A stretch of DNA of 64,000 nucleotides from Furfurilactobacillus siliginis (GCF_001437435.1 NZ_JQCB01000007.1:8254-72253), one strand, 5' to 3'. Numbered from the stretch's first letter, positions 10,226 to 18,969 are shown. The notes: generated by a model not told the origin, from the letters alone. Numbers and translations: made by a program.

Positions 10226-12526
10226 TTATGCTTTGGTGATTGGTGCAAAGGCCGCTAGTAGACGCTTAATGCCCTCATCTGGAAAGGCAATGTCTAACTC
10301 AGCATCCTCACCTGTACCATTGACTTTCACAACGGTACCCTCGCCCCACTTCTTATGTGTAACCTTATCGCCTGCTTGCCAGCTGAGCTGATCTGCACCG
10401 GTTCCTTGTGAGCGTTCCACCTTTGTTGATTTGGTTCCGATCGGCTTACGCTTATATGTGGTGGATAAAGCTGAGGCCGTTCGTTTGTCAAATGGTGTTT
10501 GTGGACCACCTGTAATACTACCGGCACTATGATTTTCACTCTGTAATAATTCAGGATTGATCTCTTCGACAAATCGTGAAGCAGGGTTATTTTGAACACG
10601 TCCATACAGCAATCTAGAAAAGGCATTTGTTAAATACAATTTCTCTTTAGCACGGGTAATCCCCACGTACGCCAGACGACGTTCTTCCTCTAACTCGTCT
10701 TCTTCCATAATTGAACGTGATAATGGGAAAATGCCTTCTTCCAAGCCCATCAAGAACACGATTGGAAATTCCAATCCTTTAGCTGCGTGTAACGTCATTA
10801 ACGTCACTGCTTGACCATTTTCTTCATCAACGTTATCTAAATCTGAAACCAGCGCTAGATCAGCTAAGAAATCGACAAATTTGTCGCCGGATCCTTCAGG
10901 AATCACTTCATCAGCAGCCTCTGCATCAGTTGGTAAGGCTGTCGTTGGTTCATAGTTATCATCGAACTGCTTAGTGACAGACATGAATTCCTGTAAGTTT
11001 TCGATTCGGGTTTCGTCTTCTAATGAATGCGTTGACTGTAAAGCAACCATGTAACCTGTCTTCTTCAACAGTTGATCCGTCAAATCAGTAACCGTAATGA
11101 ACTCACGCATTGCACTTAATTCAGCCATCATTTGACCAAACTCCTCAAAGGCGTTTCGAGCACGGCCACCAATGGTATTGGCCATCGCAACATTTTGAGT
11201 AGCCTCTAGCAAGCTCCAATTATTGTAGTTAGCAAAATCCCGTAATTTCTCAACTGAGCCACTTCCGAGACCGCGCTTTGGTTCGTTGATAATCCGTTCA
11301 AAGCTCATATCATCTTGCGGATTCACGATGAGTGTTAAGTAGGCTAACACATCACGAATTTCCTTACGGTCATAGAACTTGTGCCCACCAACCATATTAT
11401 ACGGAATATTACTTTTGACTAACGCATCTTCAATTGTACGTGATTGTGCATTTGTCCGATACAAGATCGCGAAATCACCGTAGTTACGTTTGTGCTCTTG
11501 CATCTGTGTTTCAATCTGTGCAATTACAAAATGAGCTTCGTCACGTTCACTTTGCGCACGGTAGTAAGAGATTTTTTCGCCACTACCATTGTCTGTCCAC
11601 AGATCCTTTTTACGCCGTAACGTATTATTTTCAATCACGCCATTGGCGGCATTCAAAATCGTCTGCGTTGATCGGTAGTTTTGTTCCAGCATAACTGTTT
11701 GCGCGTTTGGATAATCCTTTTCAAAATCCAGGATATTATTCATGTTGGCACCTCGCCAACCGTAAATACTTTGATCGGCATCCCCAACGACACACAGGTT
11801 CTTGTATTTAGCAGCTAATAAACTGACCAGTTTATATTGCGCATCATTTGTATCTTGGTATTCATCCACATGAATGTATTCAAAACGCCGTTGATAAAAT
11901 TCCAACACATCAGGCGCCTTCTCAAACAGTTCGATTGCCAGCATGATCAAATCGTCAAAATCCAAAGCTTGATTAGCCTTCAGTTCACGTTGGTACGCTT
12001 CGTAAACCGTTGCTGTGATCTGTTCAAATGGTGTATTTGCATTGGCAGAAAAATCTTTTGGCGTCTGCAATTCATTTTTAGCATTTGAAATCGCACTTAA
12101 TAAAGACCGTGGATCATACTTTTTGGGATCTATATTTTGTTCACGAAGAATTCTTTTGACGAGTGTTCGTTGTTCACCTGTATCTGTGATGGTAAATGCT
12201 TTGTTATACCCAATACGGTCAATATCACGCCGTAATACACGCACACACAAGGAATGGAATGTAGAAACCCAGACATCTTGACCGCTTTCGTCTAACAGCC
12301 CGATAACTCGCTCACGCATTTCTCGAGCGGCCTTATTCGTAAACGTAATTGCCAAAATATGCCACGGCTTAACGTCTTTTTCCTCAATCAAATAAGCCAC
12401 ACGGTGCGTTAATACCCGAGTCTTCCCAGAACCGGCACCAGCCATAATCAATAATGGCCCCTCGGTAATCTCAACGGCCTCTTTTTGCTTATCATTTAAT
12501 CCATCTAATAATGTGGTTGCACTCAC
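10226..12526 (-). CDS. pcrA: ATP-dependent DNA helicase PcrA
   Basis: UvrD/Rep-type superfamily 1 helicase of 766 residues, needed for replication past transcription complexes, repair and plasmid rolling-circle replication. Walker A is AGAGSGKT, Walker B/motif II is DEYQDTN, and motif QNYRST is present. The C-terminal 60 residues form the Tudor-like domain that contacts RNA polymerase (GDKVTHKKWGEGTVVKV). The start is GTG. First gene of pcrA-ligA-camS; an extended -10 promoter and a LexA-like box lie upstream. Confidence 0.97.
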   Translation of the reverse strand: MSATTLLDGLNDKQKEAVEITEGPLLIMAGAGSGKTRVLTHRVAYLIEEKDVKPWHILAITFTNKAAREMRERVIGLLDESGQDVWVSTFHSLCVRVLRRDIDRIGYNKAFTITDTGEQRTLVKRILREQNIDPKKYDPRSLLSAISNAKNELQTPKDFSANANTPFEQITATVYEAYQRELKANQALDFDDLIMLAIELFEKAPDVLEFYQRRFEYIHVDEYQDTNDAQYKLVSLLAAKYKNLCVVGDADQSIYGWRGANMNNILDFEKDYPNAQTVMLEQNYRSTQTILNAANGVIENNTLRRKKDLWTDNGSGEKISYYRAQSERDEAHFVIAQIETQMQEHKRNYGDFAILYRTNAQSRTIEDALVKSNIPYNMVGGHKFYDRKEIRDVLAYLTLIVNPQDDMSFERIINEPKRGLGSGSVEKLRDFANYNNWSLLEATQNVAMANTIGGRARNAFEEFGQMMAELSAMREFITVTDLTDQLLKKTGYMVALQSTHSLEDETRIENLQEFMSVTKQFDDNYEPTTALPTDAEAADEVIPEGSGDKFVDFLADLALVSDLDNVDEENGQAVTLMTLHAAKGLEFPIVFLMGLEEGIFPLSRSIMEEDELEEERRLAYVGITRAKEKLYLTNAFSRLLYGRVQNNPASRFVEEINPELLQSENHSAGSITGGPQTPFDKRTASALSTTYKRKPIGTKSTKVERSQGTGADQLSWQAGDKVTHKKWGEGTVVKVNGTGEDAELDIAFPDEGIKRLLAAFAPITKA

Positions 12527-12563
12527 GAATAAAGTCTTCCTCTCGTCAAAATTCAGTAGTTAA

Positions 12564-12569
12564 AGTATA
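12564..12569 (-). promoter_or_regulatory. pcrA: pcrA promoter, extended -10
   Basis: TATACT preceded by TGG (TGGTATACT), an extended -10 element, 38 bp upstream of pcrA on the minus strand. The -35 region (GTGTCA, 16 bp away) is weak, as is common with an extended -10. Confidence 0.55.
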
Positions 12570-12598
12570 CCAAAATCAGCTGAGTGACACCATGTTTA

Positions 12599-12612
12599 CG
12601 AACATATGTTTT
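12599..12612. promoter_or_regulatory. Candidate LexA (SOS) box upstream of pcrA
   Basis: CGAACATATGTTTT matches the Gram-positive LexA/DinR consensus CGAAC-RNRY-GTTYC at every position except the last. It lies just upstream of the weak -35 position of the pcrA promoter. Functional status is inferred. Confidence 0.5.
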
Positions 12613-12650
12613 TATGATTTTTTGACCGTGTCTGTCGTTAAAGAAAACGA

Positions 12651-12692
12651 GCGTGGGACAAAAGTCGGGAAGTCGTAGACAAGACTACGAAT
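12651..12692. repeat. T1 element, internally deleted copy
   Basis: Begins GCGTGGGACAAAAGTCGGG and stays close to the intact 6.7-kb copy for about 37 bp (through CAAGAC), then jumps directly to the L box. The inner part and the whole right arm are missing. Confidence 0.7.
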
Positions 12693-12711
12693 CACGGTTT
12701 CACTGTTTAAG
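12693..12711. repeat. L box
   Basis: CACGGTTTCACTGTTTAAG, joining the truncated T1 copy to the S hairpin, in the same order as at 6.7 kb. Confidence 0.6.
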
Positions 12712-12727
12712 TTCGTAAGTCAAAAAG

Positions 12728-12762
12728 AGAGTTTGGGACAAAATACTTATGTCCCAAACTCT
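12728..12762. repeat. S hairpin (GGGACA type)
   Basis: AGAGTTTGGGACA / TGTCCCAAACTCT perfect 13-bp stem with a nine-base loop. It lies between the divergent T1 fragment and the T2 element in the gap between the purK-like gene and pcrA. Confidence 0.75.
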
Positions 12763-12800
12763 TCGCTTTGAAATGTCGTTGCCCCTTATATTGCCGAAAC

Positions 12801-12911
12801 GTGTAAAAAAGACCATGTCCCTGTGCATTGCCTGACCGCCGTCCGGTGTCGTTTCACGACGCCTACCGCCGTTCTTGCAATTGCTCGGGACATTAACGGT
12901 CTTTTTTACAC
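12801..12911 (-). ncRNA. T2 structured element / terminator of the purK-like gene
   Basis: A 111-nt element closed by a perfect 14-bp inverted repeat (GTGTAAAAAAGACC at 12801-12814, its complement at 12898-12911). Inside are CTGTGCATTGC, an 8-bp central hairpin at 12845-12863 (GGTGTCGT / ACGACGCC) and GCAATTGCTCGGG. The purK-like stop codon lies inside the right arm, so the transcript folds immediately after translation ends and finishes in a T-run: it can serve as that gene's terminator. A second copy with a different but paired closing stem is at 62308-62414, and a truncated one at 17257-17293. Confidence 0.6.
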
Positions 12912-14096
12912 TCTGTTATTTAGTCTACTAGGGGTTGGTGGCAATGGTCTTCTTGGGTCCCAGATGGTTGTCGCTGCTAGTTGGTTTAATCCATCTTGAA
13001 TGGTGGGAGCCTGAATCAATACGTGCCCGGCCGTGGGTGAAATTTGACGACCACTACGGTGATAGAAAACAAACTCCCAGTTGGATTTCAAAATCCACTG
13101 TGTTCGAATCGCATCCAGCTGATCATCATCAAAGGAAGCCAACACCGCCGTCATGTACTGTTGTGGTTTCGCCAAGGGCAATCCTGCGATGGCATGTAGA
13201 TGCGCTTCAAACATCGTGATATTTGTTGCCTTATCAAATACCAGTCCGGATCGATCCATCGCCGGCACTAAATCACGCAAGAAAAGCGTGCCTTCCGGTG
13301 TCAACAAGAAGGTCAGTTGAAACACACCATAGTAATCTAAATGCTGCGCAACCGTTTGAGAAATCCGATCAACTTCACCAGCCACATCGTTACTGATTCG
13401 TGCAGGGGCTAATGCGCGCATCAACCGTCCTTGTTGATAGTTTGTTTCAATAATTGGAAACAGCCGAATCTGATCAGCCAATTCATTTTCTTGTGGGTAT
13501 CCCTTCACGACCAGCACAGATAATTCCTGTGCTTTGGGCACAGTTGCCTCCAGAATGTGCGGCCCCTTTTGCAACATGTCAGCTGCCAAGGGTACATCAG
13601 CCTGCGACCGAATCGTCAGTTGCTGCTCATGTTCAATCCCTTTTTGCATTGGCTTTAGAATTGCTGGGTAACCGATACCTGCTGCAGAACCGTATAAGTC
13701 GTCCAAACCGATGATTGTCGCATAAGGTGGAATATTAATTTTAAGTTCTTCAAAGAAGGCGCGCTCTAATGAACGATCCTGCATCATTGCCAAAGCATCA
13801 CTAGTTTGTGGTACTTTCGTGAACCGACTAATAAATGCAATCACGTCGCTTGGCACATGCTCTGACTCATACGTCACAATGTCGCAATTCTCAGCGAACG
13901 CTTGTAAGCGCTGTTGATCATCAAATGCCCCGACAAACACGGCATCTGCCAAACTGGCAATTTCACTATCGCCTTCCGATGTATATGCGGCCACGTTTAA
14001 ACCGACCCGTCTTGCTGCATTAACCAGCAAGGGACCATTTGAACTATTACCGATGATGCCCAGAGTATTTCCCGGATAAAGGATGGTTCCCGCCAC
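12906..14096 (-). CDS. Divergent PurK-like ATP-grasp protein
   Basis: A 396-residue protein with the overall layout of N5-carboxyaminoimidazole ribonucleotide synthase: Rossmann-like pre-ATP-grasp start (GIIGNSSNG), MQDRSLERAF, the ATP-grasp domain and a C-terminal beta domain. Key residues of true PurK are changed: the glycine-rich loop GGYDGKGQ is replaced by QKGIEHEQQ, the metal-binding Glu before the TP(E/Q)G turn is Thr, and the NE.APR motif reads RDLVPA. I infer a paralogue that no longer makes N5-CAIR. It has no purE or other pur neighbour. GTG start with GGAGG upstream; it ends inside a T2 hairpin. Confidence 0.75.
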   Translation of the reverse strand: MAGTILYPGNTLGIIGNSSNGPLLVNAARRVGLNVAAYTSEGDSEIASLADAVFVGAFDDQQRLQAFAENCDIVTYESEHVPSDVIAFISRFTKVPQTSDALAMMQDRSLERAFFEELKINIPPYATIIGLDDLYGSAAGIGYPAILKPMQKGIEHEQQLTIRSQADVPLAADMLQKGPHILEATVPKAQELSVLVVKGYPQENELADQIRLFPIIETNYQQGRLMRALAPARISNDVAGEVDRISQTVAQHLDYYGVFQLTFLLTPEGTLFLRDLVPAMDRSGLVFDKATNITMFEAHLHAIAGLPLAKPQQYMTAVLASFDDDQLDAIRTQWILKSNWEFVFYHRSGRQISPTAGHVLIQAPTIQDGLNQLAATTIWDPRRPLPPTPSRLNNRV

Positions 14097-14175
14097 GATA
14101 ATGCCTCCTCATAAATCTTAAGTCGCAATAAGTGTAGGTGAAATTGTCAGTAATAACAAGGTTCCCGTTCGAATA

Positions 14176-14853
14176 TCAGCCGTGATCATAACGATCCAGA
14201 TGATATTTCTCGATAATCGCAATAATTTTATCTGTATACCCAGGGTCAGTTGCGTAGCCATCTTTCTGCAAGGCAGCCGCGCCTGCCCGATAATCCGTGG
14301 CCACTAATACATCGGCATACTTATTAGCGTCCCAGTCCACGCCATTAACAAATAGCTGCGCGTGTGCTGTAAATGATGCTTGCCAGTTCGGATATGTGCG
14401 AAAACGTGCATTGACCGTTTCATACCGATCGTTAACGTACTCCTGCGTACTTAACACAACGCCTGGTTCACCGGCACTAGCTTTAACACCAAAGTAGTTA
14501 TGATACTTACTCGATAACGTCGATGTACCCCAATCAGATTCTAGAATTGCCTGTGCAATCTGTAAGCTAGCTAAGACATGTGTACGTTGCTGCAACTGTT
14601 GCGCATAAGGGGCCACCTCTTTGATGAAAGCTTTATGCTCTTTTACAACATTATTCACTGGTGCATCCTTAGGTGGCGTAATCACTTTATTGCCGACACC
14701 GCTAACCGCTAACCAAATAATTAAACTCGCTAGCAACACCAAACCAACATTAAACCATCGCAAGTGTCCACGAACGATGAAAAAGCCCTTAAACTGTCGG
14801 CGCCATTTTTTAAACGTACGTTGCCAATTAAATTTTCGTCGTCTCTTTGCCAA
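14176..14853 (-). CDS. Membrane-anchored N-acetylglucosaminidase (GH73/LytG-like)
   Basis: A 225-residue protein with a very basic N terminus (MAKRRRKFNW...), one transmembrane helix at about residues 35-52 and an external glucosaminidase domain. The catalytic Glu is in QAILESDWG, and the NYFGVKAS and YATDPGYTDKI segments are typical of GH73 peptidoglycan hydrolases. The single N-terminal helix places the enzyme as a type II membrane protein facing the wall. It precedes the purK-like gene by 79 bp on the same strand and is divergent from the glycosyltransferase at 15017. Confidence 0.85.
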   Translation of the reverse strand: MAKRRRKFNWQRTFKKWRRQFKGFFIVRGHLRWFNVGLVLLASLIIWLAVSGVGNKVITPPKDAPVNNVVKEHKAFIKEVAPYAQQLQQRTHVLASLQIAQAILESDWGTSTLSSKYHNYFGVKASAGEPGVVLSTQEYVNDRYETVNARFRTYPNWQASFTAHAQLFVNGVDWDANKYADVLVATDYRAGAAALQKDGYATDPGYTDKIIAIIEKYHLDRYDHG

Positions 14854-15016
14854 AATAACCGCCCTTTATTTTTATCTGGGTTCATTTAACCACACATTTT
14901 TCACCACCACACGATTAAGCGTTGGTCACTAACTAAAAATTAAGGAACGTAACGTGGCCATAAGTTTCACCAAAATTCACGACTAATTGCGTTGTTAGTA
15001 GCAATCAGTAAGCGAG

Positions 15017-17176
15017 ATGAGTAAAATGAAGACAACTAGTTTCATCGAGGAGGGAATTGTCATTCAACTTGCATTGCGCCGGGCGGTTGCCGCTATCACC
15101 GCCATTATTTTTGGAGTTATTTTTTTCACAGCCTTGGCTCGTCCCACAAGTGACTTTAGTGACGCATTGTGGTTACAGCCCTCAAGCTTATTTTTCATGT
15201 CCCTAACCGTGGGTGTCTTTTTAGTTGTTATTAATATGTGGCTCGGTAAAGCCCCAGCCAAGTGGTCGAACTGGATCAGTGGCGTTGTCCTCGTCATTGC
15301 AATCATTGCACAGGCAATCATTGCATTCCGTTTCGTCGGAATTGGTAATGCCGATCCCGCATTGATGCGGCTACAGGCACTGAACTTAGCAAATGGCTCA
15401 CACCACTGGTTTGATTATTTCGCCTGGTATCCGCATAACGTAAACCTGACGATTGTCTTAGCCTGGTTGCTAAAGTTATTTCATGTGCATTCTGCCATTA
15501 CGACCGGTTATGTCTTAAATAGCTTAAACTTCATTCTCATCGACTTTACGCTAATTATGAGTTGGCGCCTCGTGCGTCGCTATGTCGCTGCCAACTCCGC
15601 GGCCATGTTTGCGATTTTAGCAGCCATGTTTGCCCCCTTCTACTGGTTAGCACTGAACTTTTATGTCGATTCAGTAGCCGTTATTTTTCCTTTGATGATG
15701 GTCGTCTTTTTAAATCGCTACTTCTCCCGACAGACGACCTCCGGAAAATTCACTTATGCTGGCTTACTAGCCCTGACCTTTACCTTTGGCTACTTGATCA
15801 AACCGAACCTGCTGATCGTCCCAATTGCCATTTTAATTTATTGGTTACTGGCAGCACGCATTAACAAAACATCCATTATTCGTGGTCTCGCCGGGTTAGC
15901 CGTTTTTCTTGTTATTTGGTTGGCAGGTGTCGGCATCAGTAACGCCGTACAGCATCATTATGGTTACGACGTCAATGAAACGAAGGCCTTGCCAACGAAA
16001 GCTTGGGCAGCAATGGGCCTGAACCGTGATACAGAAGGTCGTTTCAATGACCATGATGCTCAAATCATGAGTGGTCATGGCGTAAAGGAAAACAAACGCG
16101 CTACTGACAAGTTATTGCATCAACGACTAAAGGAAAATGGCGTTTGGGGAATCATCACGCAAAGTTATCAAAAGACCATCACTATGTGGTCAACTGGTAG
16201 TTTGGGGATGTTTGACTCACCAAACCAATTCTTTAAGCAACCGAGCTTCTATCAAGAACACAAAAATAAACTGCAATTTTTATTCATTAACTTAGCACAG
16301 ATCGTCTACATCACTGTCCTCGGTGCCATGTTGATTGGTTCGTTGTTTGAAATGTTGTCGCCACGCCGTAATCAAGTTCTCTTTTACGAATTGATTGTGC
16401 TTGGAATCTATGGCATGCACACACTGCTTTGGACAGTTGACGCACACTATGCTTTCGTGACATTCCCATTCCTATTCATGATGGCTGCCACTGGCCTGCA
16501 TGACATCAGCGATTTGTTAGAGCAATTCTTTGCCCACCCCTCGTATGGAGAACGTGGCCGAACGTGGACCGGTATCGTGACGTTACTTATCTTTGCGATT
16601 GGACTCGGTTATGCAGATCATCATAACCATCAACCCTTGGTGGAGACCGGTGTGACGCAGACCCAAGTCGTCAACGCACAGTTAGTTGCTAACTATGCCC
16701 AACGCGATAACGTTAAACTAGCACCACATCATTCACTGACTGAAAAAGTCACAGCCAAACGTCCATTTAGTCGTCTGGAACTGCCAGATGTGGCAAACCA
16801 AGCGGACAGTCTAGCAATTGGTCTACAAATGAATCGCCAAACGGTTTATCAATGGACTGGTGCTGACATTGCTGCTGGAAGTGCGGTCACACTGCAGGAT
16901 CCTGGCGTTTATCGCTTACGAATCACCAACCGGACAAATCATGATGTGTACTTGCCAACAACAGCTAGTGCGTATTTACCGTTATCAACGCATGCAATTG
17001 CTGGGCATCCCCATCGCTACTTGCACTATCAAGTGTTGAACGTATTCAACACACCGATTATTTCAAATAAACAATATCAATTAATTTTCATCAGCTTCGC
17101 AATCCTGGCGATTATCAGTGCATTGGGCCTAGAATACTGGCCTGATCCAAACTGGGAAGAACCTGCATTGGATTAG
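15017..17176 (+). CDS. GT-C fold membrane glycosyltransferase (GT39/ArnT-like)
   Basis: A 719-residue protein with about ten to twelve hydrophobic helices from residue 20 to about 550 and a soluble C-terminal part (about 550-690) before a last helix. The first external loop has DYFAWYPHNVN, resembling the acidic loop of polyprenyl-phosphate-dependent GT-C enzymes. Related proteins transfer sugars from lipid carriers to wall polymers or proteins; the substrate here is unknown. The start is uncertain: the ATG at 15017 has a poor ribosome site, while a strong GAGGAGGG lies inside the frame eight bases before an ATT codon (15062). A near-perfect hairpin follows directly after the stop. Confidence 0.75.
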   Translation: MSKMKTTSFIEEGIVIQLALRRAVAAITAIIFGVIFFTALARPTSDFSDALWLQPSSLFFMSLTVGVFLVVINMWLGKAPAKWSNWISGVVLVIAIIAQAIIAFRFVGIGNADPALMRLQALNLANGSHHWFDYFAWYPHNVNLTIVLAWLLKLFHVHSAITTGYVLNSLNFILIDFTLIMSWRLVRRYVAANSAAMFAILAAMFAPFYWLALNFYVDSVAVIFPLMMVVFLNRYFSRQTTSGKFTYAGLLALTFTFGYLIKPNLLIVPIAILIYWLLAARINKTSIIRGLAGLAVFLVIWLAGVGISNAVQHHYGYDVNETKALPTKAWAAMGLNRDTEGRFNDHDAQIMSGHGVKENKRATDKLLHQRLKENGVWGIITQSYQKTITMWSTGSLGMFDSPNQFFKQPSFYQEHKNKLQFLFINLAQIVYITVLGAMLIGSLFEMLSPRRNQVLFYELIVLGIYGMHTLLWTVDAHYAFVTFPFLFMMAATGLHDISDLLEQFFAHPSYGERGRTWTGIVTLLIFAIGLGYADHHNHQPLVETGVTQTQVVNAQLVANYAQRDNVKLAPHHSLTEKVTAKRPFSRLELPDVANQADSLAIGLQMNRQTVYQWTGADIAAGSAVTLQDPGVYRLRITNRTNHDVYLPTTASAYLPLSTHAIAGHPHRYLHYQVLNVFNTPIISNKQYQLIFISFAILAIISALGLEYWPDPNWEEPALD

Positions 17177-17178
17177 TG

Positions 17179-17235
17179 AGCAAAACGAAAGAGTTTGGGA
17201 CAAATGACTTATGTCCCAAACTCTTTCGTTTTGCT
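17179..17235. terminator. S hairpin acting as terminator of the glycosyltransferase gene
   Basis: Perfect 24-bp stem (17179-17202 with 17212-17235) around the nine-base loop AATGACTTA, starting three bases after the stop codon at 17176. The core is GAGTTTGGGACA and the flanks end in CGTTTTGCT. It is the longest S hairpin in the window and should terminate in both directions. Confidence 0.85.
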
Positions 17236-17242
17236 TTACGCA

Positions 17243-17261
17243 CTTAAATAGTGAAAACGTG
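17243..17261. repeat. L box, reverse orientation
   Basis: CTTAAATAGTGAAAACGTG, linking the S hairpin to a truncated T2 element. Confidence 0.6.
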
Positions 17262-17293
17262 AAATTCAGCCCATGCCCCTGTGCATTGCACTC
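17257..17293. repeat. T2 element, truncated
   Basis: Matches the first part of the 12.8-kb T2 copy (…CATGCCCCTGTGCATTGC), then is lost just before a T1 copy begins. The closing stem and central hairpin are absent. Confidence 0.55.
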
Positions 17294-17303
17294 TTATTAA
17301 AAC

Positions 17304-17403
17304 GGGGGACAAAAGGCAGACCGCTGTGCAGACCTACCGGATTGAAGATCAATTCGTACGGTCGTTCTAGGTCTTGCTCACGACTTCCCGACCTTTGTCC
17401 CAC
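17304..17403. repeat. T1 element, reverse orientation
   Basis: About 100 bp. Its reverse complement follows the 6.7-kb T1 copy closely: GTGGGACAAAGGTCGGGAAG, then CAAGACCTAGAAC, ACCGTACG, TCTGCACAGCG and a CTTTTGTCCC right arm. It overlaps the 3' end of the small gene at 17378-17689 and supplies that gene's last codons and stop. Confidence 0.8.
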
Positions 17404-17689
17404 TCTTTTGTAGATAAGTAGCCGCTTCAGGTGTTAAATAGCGCGCATAGTTCCGTCGAAACTGTTGTCGTTGCGCATAGGTTGCCAGTGGAAATGAAAT
17501 GTTTGTGACGACCTTTTGCTCAGCCAACCGTTGTGCAAAAGTAATGTCAGCCACACTGATCATACTGACAAATAATGGATTATCAATCAAAACTGACTGC
17601 CACTGGTCTTTCAGTAAACTAATTGCTCGAATGGACCGCGGTGTTTTATTCAAAAAATCCTGCCAATCTTGTTCTGTTAATGTCGCCAT
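17378..17689 (-). CDS. Hypothetical small protein with repeat-derived C terminus
   Basis: A 103-residue protein of no family I recognise, rich in Q, L and A with no signal peptide or membrane helix. AGGTAGGT lies upstream of the ATG, 13 bp after the VWA protein gene, so it is probably the third gene of the MoxR-VWA unit. The last eight residues (SGTKVGKS) and the TGA are encoded by the T1 repeat at 17304-17403, so the original C terminus has been replaced or the gene truncated by that element. It may still be functional. Confidence 0.65.
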   Translation of the reverse strand: MATLTEQDWQDFLNKTPRSIRAISLLKDQWQSVLIDNPLFVSMISVADITFAQRLAEQKVVTNISFPLATYAQRQQFRRNYARYLTPEAATYLQKSGTKVGKS

Positions 17690-17702
17690 TTATTTTACCT
17701 AC

Positions 17703-18953
17703 CTAATTTAAAATTGCTACTTGTCCAGGCGGCGTTTGAACACTCATTTTAGAACCGGTCACCACCCACAACACCCGTTGATAGCCATAGTCGAGCAACT
17801 CTTTTTCACCTGCACCATCAGTCAAAATAACAATGATCATGTCTCGACTGATACGATTATTTTCATGCAGCCAGTCAAAAATGACCTGGTAGCGTGTGCC
17901 ACCGCCAATTTGTCGCTGCTTTAAGACTGGCTGACCTGGCGTCAACGTCACCGCTTCATGAATTGCAGCATCAAATGGATGGACCTCAACACGACTACTT
18001 TGTGCTCGCACTAACGCTTGCAGTTCAGCTATCAACCGCGCCATTGTGTCATCACTAATTGATGCCGATTCATCCATAAACACCTGAACAGTGCGCGTCA
18101 ATCGCTCAACGCTACCTGCTAATGTCATCCGTTGCGGCTGCCGCCGATTAAATCGTGCGTGACTTTCACGGCGTCCATGAGACGTTTGTCCGATCATTTG
18201 TGCGAATACTCGTTGCCATAGAATCTGTGCAGGTTGTTGAATCACATCCATTAATTGTGCCTGTACAGCACTTGGCAACAAGCCCCGCTGCACCGAAGTT
18301 GTTTGCGCAACGCTCTGTTGTATCATTGTGTTTAACTGCGCCGTTGCCTGTAACTGTTCACTTACGTCGAGGCTGCCCCACAATCCGTGGTCATCCCCGC
18401 CGCTACCGGTCTGCGCTGTCGCAGTTACATCGTTGTTGTGTCTAATCAGGCCAAGTTCCGCCGGTTGCGTACGCTTTAGAATCGCTGACAGATACACACT
18501 TGAATCAGCCTTTTCTGGCAGTGACTGCTGGAGGGCAGCTGCCAAGCGAGCCCGGGTGAAACTACCGGCTGGTGGCTCAGACAGATATTCATTAACAGCA
18601 ACATCACAGGCAATCTTGCTAGCAACCGGCGTTTTACTGCTGGCGTAACGCAATGGCTGTTGCCATAACACGTGTAAAGCCACATGCATAAGCAAATTCT
18701 GTAACTCGCTGGCATTTTTAACGGCCGCCCAGTACTGATCATTTACCTGTAGCATTAACTGCGAACCCTGCCAGCCTAACGCTAATAGCGCATGCGCGTC
18801 ATTTCGATGGAAGCGTGGTAACTGTGTTAATAAAATCCCATAAACTGGTTGGGCAGCTAACACAGCCATAATCGCTGCGCCCACTGCTTTCTCACTTTCC
18901 TCAGCAGTGGAATGCTGCTGCAACTGATAAATTTGCTGATTCAGATTGGCCAT
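17703..18953 (-). CDS. VWA-domain protein paired with a MoxR ATPase (DUF2201-like)
   Basis: A 416-residue cytosolic protein. The N-terminal region resembles the putative metallopeptidase domain of DUF2201 proteins, but the HExxH site reads HVALH (residues 90-94), so the catalytic Glu is missing. The C-terminal von Willebrand A domain keeps a metal-binding site: DESAS at 294-298, a Thr in GGGTRY and a TDGAG segment. The gene starts 16 bp after the MoxR-type ATPase and the two should form a metal-dependent chaperone or remodelling pair; the client is unknown. Confidence 0.8.
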   Translation of the reverse strand: MANLNQQIYQLQQHSTAEESEKAVGAAIMAVLAAQPVYGILLTQLPRFHRNDAHALLALGWQGSQLMLQVNDQYWAAVKNASELQNLLMHVALHVLWQQPLRYASSKTPVASKIACDVAVNEYLSEPPAGSFTRARLAAALQQSLPEKADSSVYLSAILKRTQPAELGLIRHNNDVTATAQTGSGGDDHGLWGSLDVSEQLQATAQLNTMIQQSVAQTTSVQRGLLPSAVQAQLMDVIQQPAQILWQRVFAQMIGQTSHGRRESHARFNRRQPQRMTLAGSVERLTRTVQVFMDESASISDDTMARLIAELQALVRAQSSRVEVHPFDAAIHEAVTLTPGQPVLKQRQIGGGTRYQVIFDWLHENNRISRDMIIVILTDGAGEKELLDYGYQRVLWVVTGSKMSVQTPPGQVAILN

Positions 18954-18969
18954 TACACATCCTCTTTTA

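Noticed and set aside
10327-10626. 99-residue frame inside pcrA
   Set aside because: An out-of-frame shadow of the pcrA 3' end.
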